From Enterocloster hominis (ex Liu et al. 2021) (GTDB taxonomy: Bacteria > Bacillota > Clostridia > Lachnospirales > Lachnospiraceae): 64,000 bases of DNA. This document shows positions 45,568-54,228 of this stretch, piece after piece. Location: contig JACRTJ010000002.1 in NCBI GenBank assembly GCA_014385265.1, forward strand, positions 1-64,000, given 5' to 3'. Under the pieces are notes generated by a model, which was given only the letters and a program-made list of their open reading frames with translations, was not told where the DNA came from and made no database searches. A program made the position numbers and the translations under genes. Positions within the stretch are counted from its first letter, which is position 1. Each line of letters starts with the position of its first letter.

Positions 45568-47064
45568 ATGGAAGAAAACAGGATTCCCGATGTTTCTGAA
45601 AAAAGTCCGTGGGAAAGGGCCATGGGCCGCGTGCTTATGGGAATCATTCTCACATCCCTTACATTAAATTTCTGGTGCCTCGATCACATCCTTCCTGCCA
45701 TTGGAACAGTCCTTATGGTCCTGGGATTCCGTGCGCTCCGGAAAGAGAATCCATGGTTCCGCTCCGGTTATCTCCTTGCCGCCGTCCGGGCATGGTGTGT
45801 CTGGGTCACTCTGATCCTTAATACCACCATTCTCCCGGGGCTTTCCAGCCAGGGAGACGGTGTATGGGTCCTGGTCAGCCTGGCCCTAGCGCTGGCAGAA
45901 TTTTTCTGTCTCTGGCGCGGATTCAGGGCTGTCCGGCAGCGGGCCGGACTTCTTCCCAGGGCAGAAGGCGCGGCAGGACTGATGGCGTGGTATGGGGGTA
46001 TGTACCTGCTGGCAGCGATCCATTACCAGGGGCTTCTGATCGTTGTGGGCATGATCGTCAGCCTGGTGCTGATCCTCCGAAGCCTTTATAAGCAGGTAAG
46101 GGAAGCTGCAGAGGCGGGAGCGGAGCTCTCATACAGTGAGCCTCCGGCAGGAGAGAGGCGGATCGTACTGGCCCTGGTCCTCATATTGTTTGTGGGCGGC
46201 GCCTGCGGATATCTGTTTGGAGGGCGGTATCCCATGGAGTGGGAGGAGGAGCCGCCTGTACCAGAGGATGCGGAGAAGATCAGAGGCCGCCTGCTTGAGC
46301 TTGGCTTTCCCGAATACGTCCTAAACGGCCTTTCCCTGGAGGACATACGGGCCTGTGACGGCGCTTTCAGGGTCGTTGTGGACGTTTCTGACCAGATGGT
46401 CAGCGAGGGCTGGAAACGGACCATGAAATATAATGAAGAGGAGGGCCGCCTGGAAGAGGAGGCGTATCGGAAGGAAAAGGAGCTGCGTCTCACAGGAGTC
46501 GCAGTCCGGATCCCCGGGGAAAGGGAAACATGGAGGATCTTCCATCACTTCCAGTGGATGTCCCGTCCATCCTTCCATGGAACGGAGGCGCTCCAGCTCT
46601 GGCCGGTGTACCGGGATATCCGGGAGGGCTGGCAGGCCTGCGGGGAGGTGACCGGACAGGTCCTGTATGAAAAGGATGGGATGCGGTACCGGTCCCCCTA
46701 CTATTTCCTGGGAAGCCAGACGGCGGTTTCTGATACGGTCTTTTGGGGACGGCAGGAAAACACCGATGTATTTGCGGCCTTTTCCATGCCCCGCCAGGGA
46801 GACGCATGGAGCGGATATGTGGCCTACCCGGCCTGTGAGCTCCGGGATGGCTATATCATCAGCAGCTGGTTCAACTACACCCACCAGAGAAGATGGCTCC
46901 AGTATCCTGTTATGACTGCCATGGAAAAGCGCATGTCAAGCGGCTGGAACAGAGCCGGAGCGTTTATCACTGTCCAGAGCGCCATCCAGTTCGACCCCAA
47001 CGAGGACACCGCAGGGGAAGTGGGCGGGAGTGCCGCCGTCCCCATGGCTTTATCAGAAAATTAG
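45568..47064 (+). CDS. Polytopic membrane protein with large extracytoplasmic C-terminus
   Basis: The 498-residue protein has about seven helices within the first 230 residues, the last at ALVLILFVGGACGYLFG. A soluble domain of about 260 residues follows, including LSLEDIRACDGAFRVVVDVSD and SSWFNYTHQRRWLQYPVMT. I do not recognise the family. The start at 45568 has GGAGG upstream; the M at 45562 or 45523 is less likely. A TATAAT at 45482-45487 may be its -10 box. Sensory or transport roles are both possible. Confidence 0.65.
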   Translation: MEENRIPDVSEKSPWERAMGRVLMGIILTSLTLNFWCLDHILPAIGTVLMVLGFRALRKENPWFRSGYLLAAVRAWCVWVTLILNTTILPGLSSQGDGVWVLVSLALALAEFFCLWRGFRAVRQRAGLLPRAEGAAGLMAWYGGMYLLAAIHYQGLLIVVGMIVSLVLILRSLYKQVREAAEAGAELSYSEPPAGERRIVLALVLILFVGGACGYLFGGRYPMEWEEEPPVPEDAEKIRGRLLELGFPEYVLNGLSLEDIRACDGAFRVVVDVSDQMVSEGWKRTMKYNEEEGRLEEEAYRKEKELRLTGVAVRIPGERETWRIFHHFQWMSRPSFHGTEALQLWPVYRDIREGWQACGEVTGQVLYEKDGMRYRSPYYFLGSQTAVSDTVFWGRQENTDVFAAFSMPRQGDAWSGYVAYPACELRDGYIISSWFNYTHQRRWLQYPVMTAMEKRMSSGWNRAGAFITVQSAIQFDPNEDTAGEVGGSAAVPMALSEN

Positions 47065-47128
47065 GAAATACCTTTGGCGATCCTGTCCGATACGGCTGGA
47101 AGCAGATGTTTTATAAGGGGGGCCGTTT

Positions 47129-47404
47129 ATGAAGCGGAAAATATCCGGCTGGATCGATCTTCTGGCCGCTTCTGTCAACTATATCGTTATCTGCTTTGCA
47201 TTGTCCCATATGGAGATCCGTTTTCAGCATGATCCCGCATTTATTCTGTTTTCTGCATCCCAGATATGGGTGACCGGCGCATTCTGGGGAAAGGTTCAGA
47301 AAACAGCAGATAACAGGCTGGTCCCAGCCATCCTTACTGCCGCCTGCTTTCTCATCCACGCGGGCCTGGTCTATATGACCTGGGACATCCATGTGACACA
47401 GTAA
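47129..47404 (+). CDS. 91-residue membrane protein
   Basis: Three hydrophobic helices (about 8-25, 35-52, 66-84) and a short tail. AAGGGGGGC precedes the ATG loosely. No family is recognised. It follows the large membrane protein by 64 bases and may be cotranscribed. Confidence 0.5.
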   Translation: MKRKISGWIDLLAASVNYIVICFALSHMEIRFQHDPAFILFSASQIWVTGAFWGKVQKTADNRLVPAILTAACFLIHAGLVYMTWDIHVTQ

Positions 47405-47489
47405 GTTTACGGCTGATCCGCTGCTAGCCTGCTTATATAGGACAGGTCCTACGGCCATCCGGCTGTCAGAAAAAGAATCTTATGCTAAA

Positions 47490-47509
47490 ATTTCTGTGGA
47501 GACAGAAAT
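47490..47509 (+). other. Perfect small hairpin
   Basis: ATTTCTGT (47490-47497) and ACAGAAAT (47502-47509) form an 8-bp stem with the GGAG tetraloop. There is no U-tract, so termination is doubtful. It lies in the 210-base gap before the DUF6199-like gene. Confidence 0.45.
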
Positions 47510-47614
47510 GATGTTTGAGAAATCTGCGGGGAGATCCTATGAACGGGTTTTACCGGATTTGCAAACGCCTGTATGACCACAGGGAATTTAAGTAAAAGGA
47601 AGGAGGCTGGATCA

Positions 47615-47809
47615 ATGCTAGAGTTACTTTTCCTTCTAATCCTCGGAATCCTAATGCTTTTTAAGCCGGAGCTTCTGTGGAAGATAGAGCACATGTTTAC
47701 AGTAAAAAATGGAGAACCGACGGAGCTGTATCTGGCTTTTATGCGTGTCGGAGGGGTATTCTTCCTTATAGCGTCCGTCGTCATGCTGGTATATGTGGCA
47801 GTAAAATAA
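47615..47809 (+). CDS. 64-residue membrane protein, DUF6199-like
   Basis: The product begins MLELLFLLILGILMLFKPEL and contains WKIEHMFTVKNGEPTELY and a second helix with RVGGVFFLIASVVM. This is the layout of a small two-helix family that I believe is DUF6199. GGAAGGAGG lies upstream of 47615; the TTG/ATG at 47573 lacks a site. Function is unknown. The methyltransferase gene follows after 17 bases. Confidence 0.6.
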   Translation: MLELLFLLILGILMLFKPELLWKIEHMFTVKNGEPTELYLAFMRVGGVFFLIASVVMLVYVAVK

Positions 47810-47826
47810 AGGGGTAAAGGAAAAGA

Positions 47827-48579
47827 ATGGATAAAATGAAACAAAATTATTATGGCAGTCTGTGTACAGAGCTGTATGAGCTCCTGCATAAGGAAGCGCC
47901 CAGGGAAGAACTGGATTTCTATCTTTCCTATGCAGAGAAGGATAAAAAGATACTGGAGGTCATGTGCGGCAGCGGGCGTTTTCTTGTGCCGTTCATGGAT
48001 CGGGGCTTTGATATCTGTGGGATCGATCTGTCGGCCCATATGCTGGAACGGCTGAAAAAGAAGGCTCCGTCTGCAAAGGCGGTCCAGGCAGATATTCTGG
48101 AATACGATTCTCCAGACTGGTTTGATTATATTTTTATCTCCTCGGGCTCCATCTCTCTTTTTACAGATACGAAGCTGTGCAGAAGGATCCTTAAAAAGCT
48201 GAAGGAAATGCTGACCCCGGAGGGAAGGCTGGTCTTTGCCATTGAGACTATGGCGGACCGGTGTCCCGACGATAATGGATACAAGATAACGGCCTCGGCA
48301 GAAACAAAGGAAGGTCTGACACTGGTATTAAAAAGCAGAAACCATTACGATGAACAGAGCCAGACACAGTTTTCACCGGGGATCTATGAGCTTTATGGTG
48401 GGGCCAGGCTGCTGCAGCGTGAACATATGGATTTCCAGACCCATTTATACAGGCCCGGGGAAATGGAACAGTTTTTAGTAGAAGCAGGCTTTAAGGAAAT
48501 AAACATCTACTCCTCCTTTCAGAAAGCTCCCGCAGCGGACGATCCGGAAAAGAGTTTTCTGTTTGTGTGCAGAGTCTGA
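47827..48579 (+). CDS. Class I SAM-dependent methyltransferase
   Basis: The 250-residue enzyme shows motif I as ILEVMCGSGRFLVPF, an acidic strand end GIDLSAHMLERL, and motif II/III around VQADILEYDSPDWFDYIFIS. Cys in VMCGSGR is unusual in place of the more common Asp/Gly but is found in this subgroup. The methyl acceptor is unknown. It lies between the DUF6199-like and transglutaminase-like genes. Confidence 0.82.
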   Translation: MDKMKQNYYGSLCTELYELLHKEAPREELDFYLSYAEKDKKILEVMCGSGRFLVPFMDRGFDICGIDLSAHMLERLKKKAPSAKAVQADILEYDSPDWFDYIFISSGSISLFTDTKLCRRILKKLKEMLTPEGRLVFAIETMADRCPDDNGYKITASAETKEGLTLVLKSRNHYDEQSQTQFSPGIYELYGGARLLQREHMDFQTHLYRPGEMEQFLVEAGFKEINIYSSFQKAPAADDPEKSFLFVCRV

Positions 48580-48607
48580 TCCTATAACAATTTAGGAGGT
48601 ACACCCA

Positions 48608-49333
48608 ATGAAACAGGGCTATGGCGTTTTTGGTGCGGCCTATGAAGTGATGCTGAGAAATGATCCCCATGATCCACGTTCCATCGATCACGAACTCCTG
48701 CGCCGGATGGTCCGTCTGGATCCAGAGTCCTATGATCTGCTTTATGCGGAGCCGCCGTTCTGTCCCCATATGGAAGGCCACGATCTGTACGGCCTGGCGC
48801 AGACATTAAAAAAACAGGAGGACCGCGCCTCCATTGAGACTATCCTTGCCTTCACATCCGGGATCGCAAAAAAATGTGAAACCTCCCTGGAGAAGAAGCG
48901 GTTCGGGGGAACAGAACAGGAGATCCTGGCCCGCGGTACAGACTGGTGCACGGACATGGCCCGCGTGGCGGTCGTTCTTTTGGGATGTATCGGTATTCCT
49001 GCCAGAGTTCTCTATCTCGCTGATCCAGAAAGGGCATACCATGGACATTCGGCGGTGGAGGCTTTTTACGATGGAAAATATGGGGCGGCGGATCCCATCT
49101 ATGGGTACACCTTTTATGATGGGAGCCCACTGGATGCATATACACTGATGTATGAACCACAGCATCTGAAGCATCTGCCGGAAGAATACAGAAGTCTTTT
49201 TCAGTGTATCGCCGTCAGCAGGTATGATCCTATGGATCCGTCCAATGATTACTCTGTGTCAGCAGTCAATGCCTATTACCGGACTGTACTGACCCGGGAG
49301 CATCATGGACATTGGATGATGGGAGAGGGGTAA
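48608..49333 (+). CDS. Transglutaminase-like cysteine protein
   Basis: This 241-residue protein has the transglutaminase catalytic triad pattern: Cys in RGTDWCTDMARV (about residue 116), His in YHGHSAVEAFYDGKY (about 145), and Asp in GAADPIYG. It lacks a signal sequence, so it is probably cytosolic, unlike many wall-associated relatives. The fold also serves peptidase and peptide N-glycanase activities. TTAGGAGG precedes the ATG. The pairing with a methyltransferase suggests a shared small-molecule or protein-modification task, which is inference. Confidence 0.78.
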   Translation: MKQGYGVFGAAYEVMLRNDPHDPRSIDHELLRRMVRLDPESYDLLYAEPPFCPHMEGHDLYGLAQTLKKQEDRASIETILAFTSGIAKKCETSLEKKRFGGTEQEILARGTDWCTDMARVAVVLLGCIGIPARVLYLADPERAYHGHSAVEAFYDGKYGAADPIYGYTFYDGSPLDAYTLMYEPQHLKHLPEEYRSLFQCIAVSRYDPMDPSNDYSVSAVNAYYRTVLTREHHGHWMMGEG

Positions 49334-49476
49334 CGGCCGGTCTGCCGCTGCTGTCCTTGTGTCAGATCCCTGCGGAGGATGCAGACGTCTGGCATCCGCC
49401 AGCCGTCATAAAAATTTCTGACAAGAAAATACTATAAAACCGGGGCGTTATAAGGCCCTGGAAAGGAGGCAGCCAG

Positions 49477-50331
49477 ATGAAAAGAAAAGTCTGGATCCCA
49501 ATGACAGTCATTGCCGCCATGCTCCTGATCCCGGTTCCTTTAAGATATAAGGACGGGGGCAGCGTATGCTTCAAGGCGGTCTTATATGATGTGACCCGAT
49601 TCCACCAGCTGGATCTGGACTCCCAGACCGGATATGACGATGGATGGAGGATCCGGATACTGGGGATCCCTGTATATGATGATCGGGAGGAACCGGATAC
49701 GAAGGAAGCGGATATGGCAGAGCATGAGGCTCCGCCGCGCGGGCAGCCAGCGGCTTATGATCCCATTTTAGAGGAATACAGCCAGATGGTGCAGAATGAT
49801 TTTTATGTGGATCTCAGGGATTCAGAGCTTTATGAAAGCAGCTTTGGAGAGCATATCAGTATGGAGATCCGCACCCATGAGCAGGATATATATTACGCCC
49901 TTTATGATATAGACGGGAATGGGACCCAGGAGCTTTTGATCGCTGGCGGAGAGTATGGGACTGTGTCCCCGGTCTTTACTCCGTGGAATTATGATCTGTA
50001 CGGATGGAATGGAACCCATGCGGTCCGTATTTTCCCGGAAATGGAGTTTGGATACAGGACCAATTTTTCGCTTTATGAAAACGGGGTCATCGAGGTGTTT
50101 TACAGCAGCAGCGCTGAGGAATCCGGAACGGATCTCTATAAAATTTCGGATGACGGGGTAAACGCCATGCGGATCGACTCTTTTACGTCCACGGCCCGTC
50201 TGGAAGGAGAAACTCCGGTATTTACTTATATGCAGAATGGAACGGAGATCTCTGAAGAAGAATATCATGCCAGGATCCAGGCGTATGAGATCCCCCTTTC
50301 AGAAGCGCCGGAGTGGATTCAGATCCAGTAG
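49477..50331 (+). CDS. Hypothetical membrane-anchored protein with DIDGNGTQELL motif
   Basis: The 284-residue protein has an N-terminal signal anchor (about 4-21), a beta-rich stretch, a linker, and a C-terminal domain (about 85-280) that contains YALYDIDGNGTQELLIAGG. That Asp-rich loop is shared by many secreted clostridial proteins and resembles a calcium-binding site. A related loop occurs in the lipoprotein at 8350. No enzyme family is recognised. GGAAAGGAGG precedes the ATG. Confidence 0.65.
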   Translation: MKRKVWIPMTVIAAMLLIPVPLRYKDGGSVCFKAVLYDVTRFHQLDLDSQTGYDDGWRIRILGIPVYDDREEPDTKEADMAEHEAPPRGQPAAYDPILEEYSQMVQNDFYVDLRDSELYESSFGEHISMEIRTHEQDIYYALYDIDGNGTQELLIAGGEYGTVSPVFTPWNYDLYGWNGTHAVRIFPEMEFGYRTNFSLYENGVIEVFYSSSAEESGTDLYKISDDGVNAMRIDSFTSTARLEGETPVFTYMQNGTEISEEEYHARIQAYEIPLSEAPEWIQIQ

Positions 50332-50407
50332 ACCTCCATTCCCATTTCTTTGTACTGGATCTGGAGATGGTCTGGATCATTCATTGGTCAGAAAGGAAGG
50401 TGCAGTT

Positions 50408-50743
50408 ATGAAAAAACGGATCCTTATCTGCTTACTGATACTTGTTGGCGCAGCGTTTCTTTTTTATCTGGGTATCCAGAAGACCCATACGTTTACCCTG
50501 GCAGACAGGGAAGGCTCTTCGCTGAAGGAAGAGCAGATACAGCCGGTATTTGGGACTGTCCAGGTTTCCAGCAGCTGCGATACAGCCGTGGTCTTTACAG
50601 ATACCGAAACAGGAGAGACGTATGAGATCGGCTATCTTACCCCGGGCATACGGGAGAAGATCCGTCTGCGAAGAGGAAGGTGGTATACGGTGACCGGCGC
50701 AGGAGAGCTTACCATGGGGGCGGTCATCCTCAGGATCGAATAG
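50408..50743 (+). CDS. Hypothetical 111-residue membrane-anchored protein
   Basis: An N-terminal helix (about 5-22) anchors a small beta domain with Gly-rich turns, including FTDTETGETYEIGYL and the C-terminal GAGELTMGAVILRIE. AAAGGAAGG lies before the ATG at 50408; the longer frame from 50237 overlaps the previous gene and lacks a site. A strong terminator follows. Confidence 0.6.
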   Translation: MKKRILICLLILVGAAFLFYLGIQKTHTFTLADREGSSLKEEQIQPVFGTVQVSSSCDTAVVFTDTETGETYEIGYLTPGIREKIRLRRGRWYTVTGAGELTMGAVILRIE

Positions 50744-50782
50744 GCGGTGCGAATGCGGCCTGCCTTTGGATATCCGTCATAA

Positions 50783-50838
50783 AAAGGAGCTGCTGCAAAA
50801 GGAAAGCACGGAAAACTTTCTTTTGCAGCAGCTCCTTT
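50783..50838. terminator. Long bidirectional terminator
   Basis: Positions 50783-50801 pair perfectly with 50820-50838 over 19 bp, with extra inner pairs, and A-/T-runs on the two sides. It serves the plus-strand small-protein gene and the minus-strand upp gene, which converge here. Confidence 0.85.
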
Positions 50839-50848
50839 GCTGTCTGTT

Positions 50849-51478
50849 TTATTTGGTTCCGAAGATCCTGTCTCCGGCGTCGCCCAGACCCGGACAGATG
50901 TAGGCTTTTTCATTTAACTGACGGTCCAGATGGCCCACATAGATCTGAACATCCGGATGGGCCTTTCTAAGACGCTCCAGGCCTTCCGGAGCCGCAATGA
51001 CGCACATGAATTTAATATGCTTTCCGCCATGCTGCTTGATGAAGTCGATGGCTGCCACAGCAGAGCCGCCGGTGGCCAGCATGGGGTCTGTTACTACGAT
51101 GGTACGCTGCTCGATGGGATCCGGCAGCTTACAGAAATATTCGTGGGGCTGATGGGTCTTTTCATCCCGGTACAGGCCGATGTGGCCGACCTTGGCAGTG
51201 GGCACCAGGGCCAGGATCCCGTTGACCATGCCAAGTCCTGCACGCAGGATCGGTACCACGGCCAGTTTCTTTCCGGCAATAACAGGAGTCATACAGGTTT
51301 CGATGGGAGTTTCCACTTCGACCTCCTCCAGAGGAAGATCCCGCAGGGCCTCATAGCCCATGAGAGTTGCGATTTCCTCGATCAGGGTCCTGAATTCATT
51401 TGTACCCGTTCTCTTATCTCTCAGCATGGAGATTTTATGCTGCACCAGCGGATGTTCGATGATCGTTACATTTTCCAT
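50849..51478 (-). CDS. upp: Uracil phosphoribosyltransferase
   Basis: The 209-residue enzyme salvages uracil to UMP with PRPP. The PRPP loop is [17 protein letters not shown], and the uracil-binding end is [17 protein letters not shown]. The start at 51478 encodes [12 protein letters not shown]; the longer frame to 51580 has no ribosome site. AGAAAGG lies upstream on the minus strand. The next gene on the strand lies 102 bases upstream. Confidence 0.96.
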   Translation of the reverse strand: MENVTIIEHPLVQHKISMLRDKRTGTNEFRTLIEEIATLMGYEALRDLPLEEVEVETPIETCMTPVIAGKKLAVVPILRAGLGMVNGILALVPTAKVGHIGLYRDEKTHQPHEYFCKLPDPIEQRTIVVTDPMLATGGSAVAAIDFIKQHGGKHIKFMCVIAAPEGLERLRKAHPDVQIYVGHLDRQLNEKAYICPGLGDAGDRIFGTK

Positions 51479-51580
51479 AGTATTATCCAGCCTTTCTTCT
51501 TTATTTGTATCCCGGGCACAGAGCGGTCTCCCGGGCATTGATCTTCCCATAATCCTATCAGAAATCCAACGGGAAATCAA

Positions 51581-52420
51581 CTATTTCGTATCCGGCGTAT
51601 AGCTTACGATCACGTAATCGCCCAGGGCATGGGGCACAGGCACAGCCATGTAAATAACGCCCTGGTTCTCGTAGGAAAAGGACTGGGGGAAGCCCTCCAG
51701 ATTTTCCGCCGTGAAATCGCACTGCTTCAGGATCTCCCACATGGCGTTGAGGTCCTGGGTCTTTAAATACTCCAGCGCCTCTTTTGAGTCTGCGGGCTTT
51801 TTCAGCACACAGTCGTCGGACAGGATATATCCGGCCATGGTATAGGCGTCGGCGTAATCGGAAAGCCCCTGGAGCGTCCCCTTGTTTAGATCCACTGTGG
51901 TTGTATAAAAAAGATCAGAGGGGTGGGCGGCTCCGTTTACCATCAGAGAGCCTTCATAGGTAAGGACCGCTTTGTTTTTATCCAGAGACACGACGGTGCA
52001 TTTGACCGACAGGGTATCGGCCGCCGGATCGATCTGATAATCCGTTAAAACCTGGAGCGCTTTTTCTTTAATAAGAGCATTGACCGCGTCCTCCATCTTC
52101 GGATCCCGCAGATTGGATAAGACTGCGTATTCAATGGACGTCTTTCCCTGCTTCTCCGTGGCGATCTTGGACCGGACGCTCAGGGCAGAAGAGGAATCCG
52201 CTCCCTTCTGGGTCTCCTCTGTTTCTTTTTCCGTTTCCTTCTGGGTCTCTTTTTCCGTTTCTTTCTCTTTATCCCCGCCGGAAGCCTCTGTGGAAGCCAT
52301 GGTCTCAGCCTCCGAGGTATGGAGGGTATCCAGGTCGATCTTTTCCCTGGACTTGCATCCGGAAGCCGAAAGGGCCACAGCGGCTGCCAGCGCCGCAAAC
52401 AGAACGTGTTGTTTTCTCAT
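51581..52420 (-). CDS. Lipoprotein with DUF4163/RsiV-like domain
   Basis: The 279-residue protein has a lipoprotein signal with SGC at the acyl Cys (about residues 20-22). A linker of repeated Glu/Thr/Lys units (KETEKETQKETEKETEE, about 55-72) follows, then a domain starting near IEYAVLSNL with PKMEDAVNALIKEKA and ending in GVIYMAVPVPHALGDYVIVSY. The domain resembles the PdaC/RsiV (DUF4163 plus DUF3298) group. Its ligand is unknown. AAGGAGG lies before the start at 52420. Confidence 0.72.
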   Translation of the reverse strand: MRKQHVLFAALAAAVALSASGCKSREKIDLDTLHTSEAETMASTEASGGDKEKETEKETQKETEKETEETQKGADSSSALSVRSKIATEKQGKTSIEYAVLSNLRDPKMEDAVNALIKEKALQVLTDYQIDPAADTLSVKCTVVSLDKNKAVLTYEGSLMVNGAAHPSDLFYTTTVDLNKGTLQGLSDYADAYTMAGYILSDDCVLKKPADSKEALEYLKTQDLNAMWEILKQCDFTAENLEGFPQSFSYENQGVIYMAVPVPHALGDYVIVSYTPDTK

Positions 52421-52623
52421 CTGTAACGAACCTCCTTCACGCAGCATAAAGCTGCCGTATGGATATCATTATAAACCATAGGCCGTTTAAAGTACAGGAG
52501 AAGAAATATGTAGAAATTCTTAATTTTCTGTAATGGATTTTGAATTGTGTATTTCCAACCACAGGAAAATATGATATGCTGTACATAATGAAGGACTATG
52601 TCCTGTTAGGGAGGTCAAACACC

Positions 52624-53451
52624 ATGGAAAGAAAAAAAGTATGGGCGGTCTATTTCAGCGCCACAGATACCACCAAGAAAACAGTTCTGACCATTGCCGA
52701 TGAAGCGGCGCGGCTTCTTGGGGCAGAACGGGAGGACTATGATTTTACCCTTCCCAGAATGAGAGAAAACGGTTTTGCTGCGGGGAAAGACGATCTGGTG
52801 ATCTTCGGAACGCCGGTCTATGCCGGACGCGTTCCCAATGTACTGTTAAAATACCTGGCCACCATTCAGGGAAACGGCGCTCTTGCGGTTCCGGTGGTGC
52901 TTTTTGGAAATAGAAATTTCGACGACGGTCTCATTGAGCTGCGGGACATCCTGGAAAATACCGGTTTCCATACAGTGGCTGCCGCTGCCTTCGTAGGCGA
53001 GCATTCCTTCTCAAAGACTCTGGCCGCCGGCCGTCCCGATGCAGACGATATGAAGGAGGCCCTGGCCTTTGCCGGAAAGGTGACGGAGAAGGTGAAGGGA
53101 CTTCCAGAGGGAGAAGCGCCTGCCCCTGTGGAAGTGGAGGGCGTACCCCATCCCTACCGGGGCTACTACCAGCCCAGAGACCGGAAGGGCGTTTCCATTG
53201 ATATCCGGAAGGTAAAATCCCTGGTTTCTGACGCCTGCGACGATTGTAAGATCTGTGCCGATGTCTGTCCCATGGGCTCCATCAGCCATGAGAACGTGCG
53301 GGAATATACAGGTATCTGTATCAAATGCGGGGCCTGCATTAAAAAATGTCCAAAGCAGGCCAGATATTATGAGGATGAAGGCTATCTTTACCATCAGCAT
53401 GAACTGGAAGAGGGCTATACCCGCCGGGCTGCCATCTCCCTTTTCTTATAA
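52624..53451 (+). CDS. EFR1-type flavodoxin-ferredoxin protein
   Basis: The 275-residue redox protein has an N-terminal flavodoxin-like domain (about 1-170) with AVYFSATDTTKKT as the FMN phosphate loop. A C-terminal 2x[4Fe-4S] ferredoxin domain shows CDDCKICADVCPMG and CIKCGACIKKCPKQA. It probably shuttles electrons in the cytosol of this anaerobe; the partner is unknown. The start at 52624 has GGGAGG upstream. An inverted repeat TTTCC-n7-GGAAA lies about 60 bases before it and may be regulatory. Confidence 0.88.
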   Translation: MERKKVWAVYFSATDTTKKTVLTIADEAARLLGAEREDYDFTLPRMRENGFAAGKDDLVIFGTPVYAGRVPNVLLKYLATIQGNGALAVPVVLFGNRNFDDGLIELRDILENTGFHTVAAAAFVGEHSFSKTLAAGRPDADDMKEALAFAGKVTEKVKGLPEGEAPAPVEVEGVPHPYRGYYQPRDRKGVSIDIRKVKSLVSDACDDCKICADVCPMGSISHENVREYTGICIKCGACIKKCPKQARYYEDEGYLYHQHELEEGYTRRAAISLFL

Positions 53452-53486
53452 AAACAGCGAAAACTAATAATCTGGAGGAGTATCCT

Positions 53487-54200
53487 ATGAAATTATTATC
53501 ACTTGCAGAGGAATTAAGGAGTAATTCCTATCCGGGCAGAGGAATCGTCATCGGCAGATCCAAAGACGGAGCAAAGGCTGTCACCGCGTATTTCATCATG
53601 GGCAGAAGCGAAAACAGCAGGAACCGCGTATTTGTAGAAGAGGGAGAGGGGATCCGCACCCAGGCCTTCGATCCGGCAAAGCTTTCTGATCCCAGCCTTA
53701 TCATCTATGCGCCGGTCCGTGTCCTGGGCAATAAGACCATTGTGACCAACGGAGACCAGACCGATACCATCTACGAGGGAATGGATAAGCAGCTCACCTT
53801 TGAGCAGTCCTTACGCTGCCGGGAATTTGAGCCGGACGGCCCCAACTATACGCCCCGTATCTCCGGGATCATGCACATTGAAAATGGAGGCTATAATTAT
53901 GCCATGTCCATCTTAAAGAGCAGCAATGGAGATCCGGAAAGCTGCTGCCGGTTTACCTATGCCTATGAAAAGCCTTTAAACGGCGAAGGCCGGTTCATCC
54001 ATACGTACATGGGCGACGGAAATCCCCTTCCCAGCTTTGAAGGCGAGCCGAAGCGGGTGGAGATCGACGGGACCATCGACGAATTTACAGAGATGGTATG
54101 GAACAGCTTAAACCAGGATAACAAGGTTTCCCTGTTCGTACGGTTCATTGATATTGCCACAGGAACGTATGAGACCAGGATCGTAAATAAAAATAAGTAA
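53487..54200 (+). CDS. IMP cyclohydrolase (PurO type)
   Basis: The 237-residue enzyme closes the ring of FAICAR to IMP, the last purine step. It matches the archaeal-type PurO family, with SYPGRGIVIGRSKDGAKAV and the N-terminal Asn-nucleophile-like YFIMGRSENSRNRVF. AICAR formyltransferase follows 28 bases later, so the two activities usually fused in PurH are encoded side by side. GGAGG precedes the ATG. Confidence 0.9.
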   Translation: MKLLSLAEELRSNSYPGRGIVIGRSKDGAKAVTAYFIMGRSENSRNRVFVEEGEGIRTQAFDPAKLSDPSLIIYAPVRVLGNKTIVTNGDQTDTIYEGMDKQLTFEQSLRCREFEPDGPNYTPRISGIMHIENGGYNYAMSILKSSNGDPESCCRFTYAYEKPLNGEGRFIHTYMGDGNPLPSFEGEPKRVEIDGTIDEFTEMVWNSLNQDNKVSLFVRFIDIATGTYETRIVNKNK

Positions 54201-54228
54201 CAGATCATATACAAAAGGAGACGTTTCA

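Noticed and set aside
47532-47600. Short peptides (18-22 codons) before the DUF6199-like gene
   Set aside because: Too short to support by content. One has a fair ribosome site, but nothing else argues for translation.
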